From contig NC_087119.1 of NCBI RefSeq assembly GCF_963855985.1, forward strand, positions 7,728,001 to 7,792,000: a stretch of DNA of 64,000 nt. The letters are read 5' to 3'. The notes beneath the pieces are model-generated. The model searched no databases. It was not told the DNA's origin and saw nothing but the letters and a program-made list of their open reading frames with translations. The stretch comes from Ostrinia nubilalis (lineage: Eukaryota; Arthropoda; Insecta; Lepidoptera; Crambidae). Position numbers and translations under genes: made by a program. Within the stretch, counting starts at the first letter, position 1. Each line of letters opens with the position of its first letter. Positions 58,801 to 64,000 of the stretch are shown here, one piece after another.

Positions 58801-61800
58801 GGGTTTCCCAATTTTTTTTTGGCAAGGAACCCTAAATGATTATACTTTTTCTAGCGGAACCCCCGTACTACTCCACCCGCACGCCCTGCCCCTCCCTTGT
58901 GCGTATACAAGTCGGTGCGAGCGAACAACGTCGGTCACGAAACGTGGGATAATATTTTTTACGGAACCCTTGCGGCCTTTCAACGGAACCCCAGGGTTCC
59001 GCGGATCACCATTCGGGAACCGCTGCTCTAGACTCTAGAGATGAAACGGATATCCGGCCGGCTCCCTGAAAAAGGAGCCTAGATACTTACGCTAATGGAA
59101 AAACTAACTTAGCTTAGATCTTGGTTGGGTTGCAAACCAAAAGCTAAGCTAAGTTACTTTTAAATAATAACCATTTCTAAACTGAGTTGTCGATAACATA
59201 ATCGCCTTTATCAAGGTTACTTATGTAAGTACCTTGTTATTCCAGTTTATAGTGTGGGATATGATGCTCAACCACAATAAGGAAGCTAGATGTTAGTGCT
59301 TCCTTCCGAGCGGGTGTTATGCTCGGGGACCAAGGTCCAATTTACACCATCTTGGTTTGCCTATATATACTTGGCAGGATATAAAACTCCGTCACCGCGA
59401 TGCAGGTTTGTATGAGCGGCGGAGTGTGCCATAGTGAAGTAGTAACAGCGCCAGCTGTTTGGTCACTAGTTTGTAGTGGCGTCGCCATACCACTCCCCCC
59501 GGAAGAACGGGAGGTGGATGACGTCAGGATGAGCTCAGCAGTCTGTGCGTGATGAGCTTACAAGTGCCAGTGTGCTCAAGTCTGCGGTGAGTCGAGACGA
59601 GCAGGTTGCGGTGCTCTATCCACGGTGAGTCGGGATAGTGAGCGGAGGCGTCTTCGATGGTCGGGCGTGGAGCTGGCCCAGAGCTGTACCCGTGACCAGT
59701 GAAGTGACGGTTGCTTGCTGCTGAGGAACCAGGAAGGTCGGTTGCGATCTGCGGATGGTCCCTGAAGGCTGGATGCTGGCTTGTTGAAGACTGGAGCTGA
59801 TGATGACGGAGTGGCGGAGATGGTGAGGATGGCGGAGGCTGATGCCGAAGATGGTGATGATGGAAGGTCGTGGTGATTGATGGAAGGTCACGATCCAATC
59901 ACGTCGGGGTCACCAATGTGGGATATGATGCTCAACCACAATAAGGAAGCTAGATGTTAGTGCTTCCTTCCGAGCGGGTGTTATGCTCGGGGACCAAGGT
60001 CCGATTTACACTCAGATCATAGAAGGGAATAGATGTGAAACGGGGGCGTGGCGCGTGTCTCCGCGATATGCCCAGAAACGAACATCGGCCGCGTAGCTAG
60101 GTTAGTCGCGATTCAGTCGTACTAAGGAAATGTTCTCCGATATTTTGGATAATGCGTCGTTACACGTGCAATAAAACAAGTGAAACGAAGAACTACAGGA
60201 ACAATGGAGTCATTTACTACATGTAAGTATTGCAAATCCATTGGTATTTTGCTTATAAATAAAAAAACTTAACATTTTTACGAACGAATTCAGTGCCGTA
60301 ACAGTTACTGCGATATCGAAATCAGTGGTGATAAAAATTCTAACACACTTGTACATTGACGATTTAGTTAACAACCACTTTATGTCATGCTCAACTACTG
60401 CGCAATGTATTTTATTTCTTCCGATATCCACTGTCGTGTGAAAATATACAGTACGGCCGCATGTGCCGGTCGTAACATAGTGCCGTGCTCGTGTTCTAAT
60501 GCGGTTTCCTATTATCGATAATAGAAGTAAATTATGATTTTCTATTTTGTAATTTTAAATAAAAAAATGATGTGTTACTTGAGATTATAAGATTTTACAA
60601 AAAAAAATAACAGTAGAAGTAATTAGTAACTGTCAACTATGTAATTACTATAAGACTTAGTTGAAAGCCTAATAAATAGGCATTATTTTTGATAAACATA
60701 TGCGGTACGCAGATCGCCATAATTAAAATGTAAATGCGTGATAGTAGTTAATAATAACGTATAATAATAAAAAGGTTTTCATACATAAGCATTTTGTGAA
60801 ACCATTTTCGAGCCTTGCCCCTAGCGATTTAAAGTATCGATATCTTGTCGACTGCATTTTATCTTTGTTCTCTCACTAGCGTTTTCAAAGTGTGCGTCAC
60901 GTCGCGCGGCCATTGATTGGCCATAAGGCACGCCTTCTGGCCAATCACAGCACTTTTAAGCCGGTTGCACATGTTGTCGTAGACTCTCAGTCGCTTTGTT
61001 TTTACACAGTTGAATGTGTGTGTGGGAGCTGTGGTGGGGGAAATGTGGGGACACTGGTTCTCGTTGTAGTTACGCGCGACTTCATATCTATTCTCTTTCT
61101 ATGATCTGAGGATTTACACCATCTTGGTTTGCCTATATATACTTGGCAGGATATAAAACTCCGTCACCGCGATGCAGGTTTGTATGAGCGGCGGAGTGTG
61201 CCATAGTGAAGTAGTAACAGCGCCATCTGTTGGTCACTAGTTTGTAGTGGCGTCGCCACAATAGGTACTGTATCTCAGGCTTTGGCGGTTGTCTTTGTTT
61301 TTTATGTTTATTTGGCGGACTGTGCCTTAAAATATAGGTACTTTTTCCCTAACATAAAAAAGGATAAGTACTTAGGTATTTAATAGACAATTTACGGACT
61401 CCAAGTACTTATTCGAACTAAGTTACCAGAAGCACTTTATTCAGCCGGCGTGTCATCCGTTTAACCTAGCTAGAAATCTTGTGTAATATTGTCTCATCTC
61501 TGATGGCAAAACATTGCCATAACCTTCGATAACGAATGGGTAGACATTTTTACATCTAGTGGTGAGCACGCCCTTAGACCGGCTCTAAGGGCGTGTCACA
61601 CTGCCACTGTACACGGCTTAGAACGCTTTTAACGTTGTGTAAGAGACCTCATAAGTAAGTAGTAGCTAACATGATTTTCTAATGAGCCAATTGCCGAGCC
61701 ACATCCACGGCTACGAGTACGGTTTTCTCTAACATTATTGTCACATTTCATCTTTTAAAGGCCCGATTTAATAACGAAAGCTTCATTATGATGTTTATCT

Positions 61801-62983
61801 ACACGAGAGTAGGTTACAAAATTACTATACAAATTAACACGCAATCAAAGGTGCTGAGATTTTTAAAAGTTTCTTATTTCTATGCTGGATTCTAGAGACT
61901 TGAATAAACATGATAATAACTGACACAAAATAATGCCTTAGGTGGGATTGAAGCCACAATCACTGACCTAACGATGGCTCATATCTACTAAACAGTTGTG
62001 TCATGGTTAAAGTTAAAGTTACTTCAGCATTTTAAGATTACAAGTTAAACCAATTAACATAAGTACCTATCTATCATCAGTGCTTCCATTAGAATCTCAG
62101 AAAACAATCGGCTTCTCTATGTTAGGGAACATGAGCCTCCTCCAAGGAATGCCGTGTATGAACTCGTTTTTTCATGGAGCTAAGTATTGCAACGTATCTT
62201 TTTAACAGGACCGTCTTTAACTTACACAGGCAGGCATTATAATGATCGAAGTGCGCATTTCCTCTGAAAAAATATCAATTGCAAAACTTTTCAGCGAATT
62301 TTGAAATGTAATTGAAGTTACGATAGATCGGGTCGAATTGGCTAACTCGTGATCCAGGGACCGCGGGTTCGGTCCCCGCCGCCGCTCGACTATTGTGGTG
62401 AGCTCACTCGTGATACAAGCTTAATAATATTTAGCTTAGTAGGTACGAGGACGAGGGGCTAACGGGAGTATTAGTAATGTGTGAAATAACAATTTTTTTC
62501 GGATGTAGGTCCTGGGCATGTTCTCAGAGTGCTTAGAGGGCTGCTTCTTACTTCTTACTAATATTATAAATGTTTGTATGGATGGATGTTAACATGTTTG
62601 TTACTCTTTCACGCAAAAACTACTGAACGGATTTTGATAAAACTTTACAGTACAGCACAGCAGTACTAGGCAGTCTGTGTTCAACTATCACTCGGGTCGG
62701 ACGTTCCTATAGCAAAGTATTATTCTTTATTAACCCAGAATAACATGTAACTAGGCTATAATTTATGAAGATCTGTGACAAACTAAAGTGAAGCCGCGGG
62801 CAAAAGCTAGTTTAATAATAAATATGAGTATTTCCTAAAGATTTGACTCACCGTCCACCCTCCGTCAGCGACGTTCTGCTCACAGTACACCTTGAGGAAC
62901 CAGTAGGTGGTGCCTCTGATCTGCAGGTAGTACACGCCCGACTCCCTCATGCCAGCGTTCAGGAGGTCCACACACGAATAGCC
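52890..62983 (-). CDS. Fibrinogen C-domain (FReD) protein, 3' part
   Basis: Five - strand exons, 62983-62852, 57614-57427, 56132-55989, 55614-55490 and 52981-52890, join in frame and cover nearly a whole fibrinogen-related domain of about 227 residues. Landmarks in order are [40 protein letters not shown], the [12 protein letters not shown] block, [14 protein letters not shown], the calcium-site DNDRSS followed by [20 protein letters not shown], and the closing [20 protein letters not shown]. Domains of this class are secreted or membrane-tethered lectin-like recognition modules (techylectin, ficolin, angiopoietin-like, scabrous). The N-terminus is not in the window, so the exact family member and the signal or transmembrane part cannot be told. 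The introns are packed with MITEs. Confidence 0.92.
53021..53190. mobile_element. MITE with GGGTCGGCATACAC ends
   Basis: AGGGTCGGCATACACGC at left and GTGTATGCCGGCCCC at right are inverted. It lies just upstream (- strand intron) of the last FReD exon. The target duplication is not clear. Confidence 0.5.
53191..53887. other. FReD intron, unassigned
   Basis: No repeat or domain was recognised in this about 700-bp stretch. The 60-residue frame at 53415-53597 has no known motif. Confidence 0.3.
53888..54409. mobile_element. MITE with CTCAACATCAAATAAA ends
   Basis: CTCAACATCAAATAAACCGC and, inverted at the right, GCGATTTATTTGATGTCGAG form arms of over 30 bp including GCACCTCCCGCGAC. Near-TA flanks suggest a mariner-like origin. 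Confidence 0.7.
54908..55128. mobile_element. Palindromic MITE, family D (TTTGATCACC units)
   Basis: The ends GTTCTATTCCACTTTGATCA and, inverted, GTCTTTTCCACTTTGATCA are flanked by the 9-bp repeat CTTTCACAT (54899-54907, 55129-55137). Multiple TTTGATCACC units and a TCCATGGGTGATC inverted core fill it. The 9-bp duplication fits Mutator-like transposition. Confidence 0.8.
55138..55489. other. FReD intron, unassigned
   Basis: This segment has an ATCCCGTCAGTAATA tandem pair near 55265-55305 and nothing else recognised. Confidence 0.3.
56158..56393. mobile_element. Palindromic MITE, family D, second copy
   Basis: Ends GGTCTATTACACTTTGATCA and, inverted, GGTCTATTCCACTTTGATCA are flanked by AAAATTATT (9 bp) on both sides. 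It lies in the next FReD intron and shares the interior of the 54908 copy. Confidence 0.82.
56394..57426. other. FReD intron, unassigned, AT microsatellite
   Basis: A (TATAAA)n-like low-complexity run is at 56808-56850; no gene was recognised. Confidence 0.35.
57663..58056. mobile_element. Two adjacent CTAGCTTTCCGCCC-type repeat copies
   Basis: The copies at 57663-57860 and 57861-58056 follow head to tail: each has CTAGCTTTCCGCCC, CAGAAAAAC, GGGATAAAAACTA and GTGGTTTAGGCGTGAAAGCA. The first ends TTTATAATATTA exactly where the second begins, as if the second inserted at the terminus of the first. Confidence 0.7.
58600..58760 (-). mobile_element. RTE-type LINE tail
   Basis: A CGTT run and TTTCAGCCAAATGACGTCCA, then GCCTCCTCCAAGGTTTTCCA, is a - strand copy of the tail seen at 1394-1500. 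Confidence 0.6.
58799..59025. mobile_element. hAT-like MITE (CAGGGTTTCCCAA ends)
   Basis: CAGGGTTTCCCAA at left and TTCGGGAACCGCTG at right are imperfect inverted ends of the common hAT type. Repeated GGAACCC blocks lie inside. The flanks CTCCAGAG and CTCTAGAC may be a decayed 8-bp duplication. Confidence 0.55.
59253..61260 (-). mobile_element. Miniature LTR retrotransposon (TRIM-like)
   Basis: Two near-identical terminal repeats of about 237-245 bp (59253-59489, and 59917-61260 with a 1.1-kb insertion) begin TGTGGGATATGATGCTCAAC and end GGCGTCGCCA(C/T)A. The target repeat ATAG flanks the unit. The internal part is only about 427 bp. Its edge next to the right repeat reads, on the - strand, TTGGTGACCCCGACGTGAT, like an LTR-element primer-binding site, so the element is oriented on the - strand. 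It encodes only a short His/Ser/Pro-rich frame (59898-59524), without protease or RT. Confidence 0.78.
60012..61110. mobile_element. hAT-like insertion in the TRIM 5' LTR
   Basis: GATTTACA (60004-60011 and 61111-61118) is the 8-bp duplication. The ends CTCAGATCATAGAA are inverted. Near the left end, at 60205, ATGGAGTCATTTACTAC precedes a TGTAAGTA donor-like site, which may be the first exon remnant of a transposase gene. No transposase frame follows. Confidence 0.8.
61261..62550. other. FReD intron, mostly unassigned
   Basis: At about 62335-62395, CCGCGGGTTCGGTCCCCGCC resembles a pol III B-box in a SINE or tRNA-like scrap; an intact tRNA does not fold. Nothing else was recognised. Confidence 0.3.
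62551..62810 (+). mobile_element. Lep1-type Helitron-like element
   Basis: It begins CTTCTTACTAATATTATAAA and ends GCCGCGGGCAAAAGCTAG followed by T. The 3' end is about 40 bp from the 5'-most FReD exon in the window. About 50 bp (62655-62710) of unrelated sequence interrupts it. Confidence 0.68.
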
Positions 62984-64000
62984 CTGCAAAAACCAGATGT
63001 TGTAAACCTCGGTTCACTCGGCAAGGACGCGGCAAGAGAGAAATGCACGGAAAGAATTTATAGAAGAATGAGCAATCGGCAAAGAAAATTTAGGGTAAGA
63101 ATTCATTGTAATGTTATATGTAGATCTAAAAGATCTGATCTTAAATTCCCCATTAAGTTGTTGGCTTAGGTATGCCTAGGTGAAATTAGTAATTGTAAAA
63201 GATATCGTTTAATAGAATAGGTTGTTTGAAACACAGATCAATATCTCTTTAAAGTTAATTGAATTACGATATTAGTGAACCATAATTCTGTAGGATAGTT
63301 ATGCAAATCTGTTAAATAACATTTAACAGCGCTTTTTGGATTGGCCAAAACGAAATTATTTGTTTGCTCACTCAAAAGATAAAAAGGACAGAACAACAAG
63401 GAATTAAATCGAATACACGAATCAATTTTGTTTAATTTCGATAAGAACTTGTTGTTTGTGCAATTAGAGTAAACGTCATCGTGCAGTTCTCTTTCACCAC
63501 TTCCCAGTTCAACTCGCTAGCAGCCAATGCGTCGACATTCGCGAATTGACCTTTGCACAAACTTCGCAAACGCTTTTATCTACTGTGCTTTTATGTTGGC
63601 ACAGAGTAAAAAAGTTCGCAAAAGACATTACTTATTTAGGTAGGTATTACATATTTTTACACGTTTTCTCTCTGCCTGCATTCCATATTATAAGTTTTGA
63701 AGTCTTGTTTACGGTCTTCTTACCAGATCGTAAAATGTAGAGAGGGTTGGCATCAAGGTCAATACAATAAGTTATAAGTGATTGTTATTGCTGGCTGAGT
63801 ACGAAACAAGCGCAAAACAAAGCTTCAATAATGAATACTACTTATGAAAAAAACCCAAGTTGATCCGGAAGGCAGAAAATTAATATTACCTGCTAAAACA
63901 TGGGTCTATGTAAGTGATTTGAGCTATGACAAATAAAGCAGCTTTTTCTTCTAAGCTACGCGTGTATGATTAAAGTGAATAAATTCGCAATGCTTGTAAT
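62984..64000. other. Upstream FReD intron or flank, unassigned
   Basis: The reading frame ends at a CAG acceptor (- strand) at 62984, so this is intron. No further FReD exon was recognised up to the window end. Confidence 0.4.

Noticed and set aside
59524..59898. 124-residue His/Ser/Pro-rich protein on the - strand
   Set aside because: It lies wholly in the internal part of the miniature LTR element, is low in complexity, and has no gag motif that I can see.
62335..62395. Possible tRNA gene
   Set aside because: Only a B-box-like segment is present; no acceptor stem or anticodon arm can be folded.

Overview
The window looks like nuclear DNA of a moth or butterfly (Lepidoptera). It is AT-rich, has strings of TAGG/ACCT and AAAT microsatellite, compact exons with GT-AG introns, and a dense load of repeats typical of that order: Lep1-type Helitron-like elements ending in CTAG, RTE-type LINE tails ending in GATGAT or AACG runs, and many palindromic MITEs. 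I cannot name the species.

Five host genes can be built exon by exon. (1) A Ptf1a/Fer1 bHLH transcription factor on the + strand, four exons from 228 to 13483. (2) Nested in its 9.8-kb third intron, on the same strand, an intronless 433-residue enolase-like gene (9866-11167) that has lost most catalytic and metal-binding residues. (3) An MBOAT lysophospholipid acyltransferase of the LPCAT3/nessy type on the - strand (coding 32670-36153, 5' UTR exon near 37.4 kb). (4) The proteasome/INO80 deubiquitinase UCHL5 on the + strand (48685-50938), followed in the same frame by another 152 open codons after its TAA. (5) The C-terminal exons of a fibrinogen-domain (FReD) protein on the - strand (52890-62983), whose 5' part lies beyond the window.

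Most of the rest is mobile DNA. 13.5-32.6 kb is a repeat-rich intergenic zone: a hAT-type element (16110-20135) holds a broken RTE LINE and a second hAT-type element, which itself holds Jockey/R1-like LINE pieces, a tRNA-derived SINE piece and other tails. A second nest, at 30778-32245, is one MITE inserted into a near-identical copy of itself. A Ty1/copia element with identical 295-bp LTRs (38035-43541) sits just upstream of the acyltransferase promoter; its pol is broken by a MITE and a one-base frameshift. A small LTR element (TRIM-like, 59253-61260) interrupted by a hAT-like insertion lies in the large FReD intron.

The observations most worth following are the in-frame extension after the UCHL5 stop with a 10-bp all-GC stem just downstream, the catalytically dead enolase retrogene inside the Fer1 intron, a perfect 146-bp inverted repeat at 4867-5187, the self-nested MITE, and a rearranged two-piece copy of acyltransferase exon sequence next to a mobile element at 29457-29566. 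The five genes show no sign of working in one pathway; this is an ordinary gene neighbourhood shaped by transposons.
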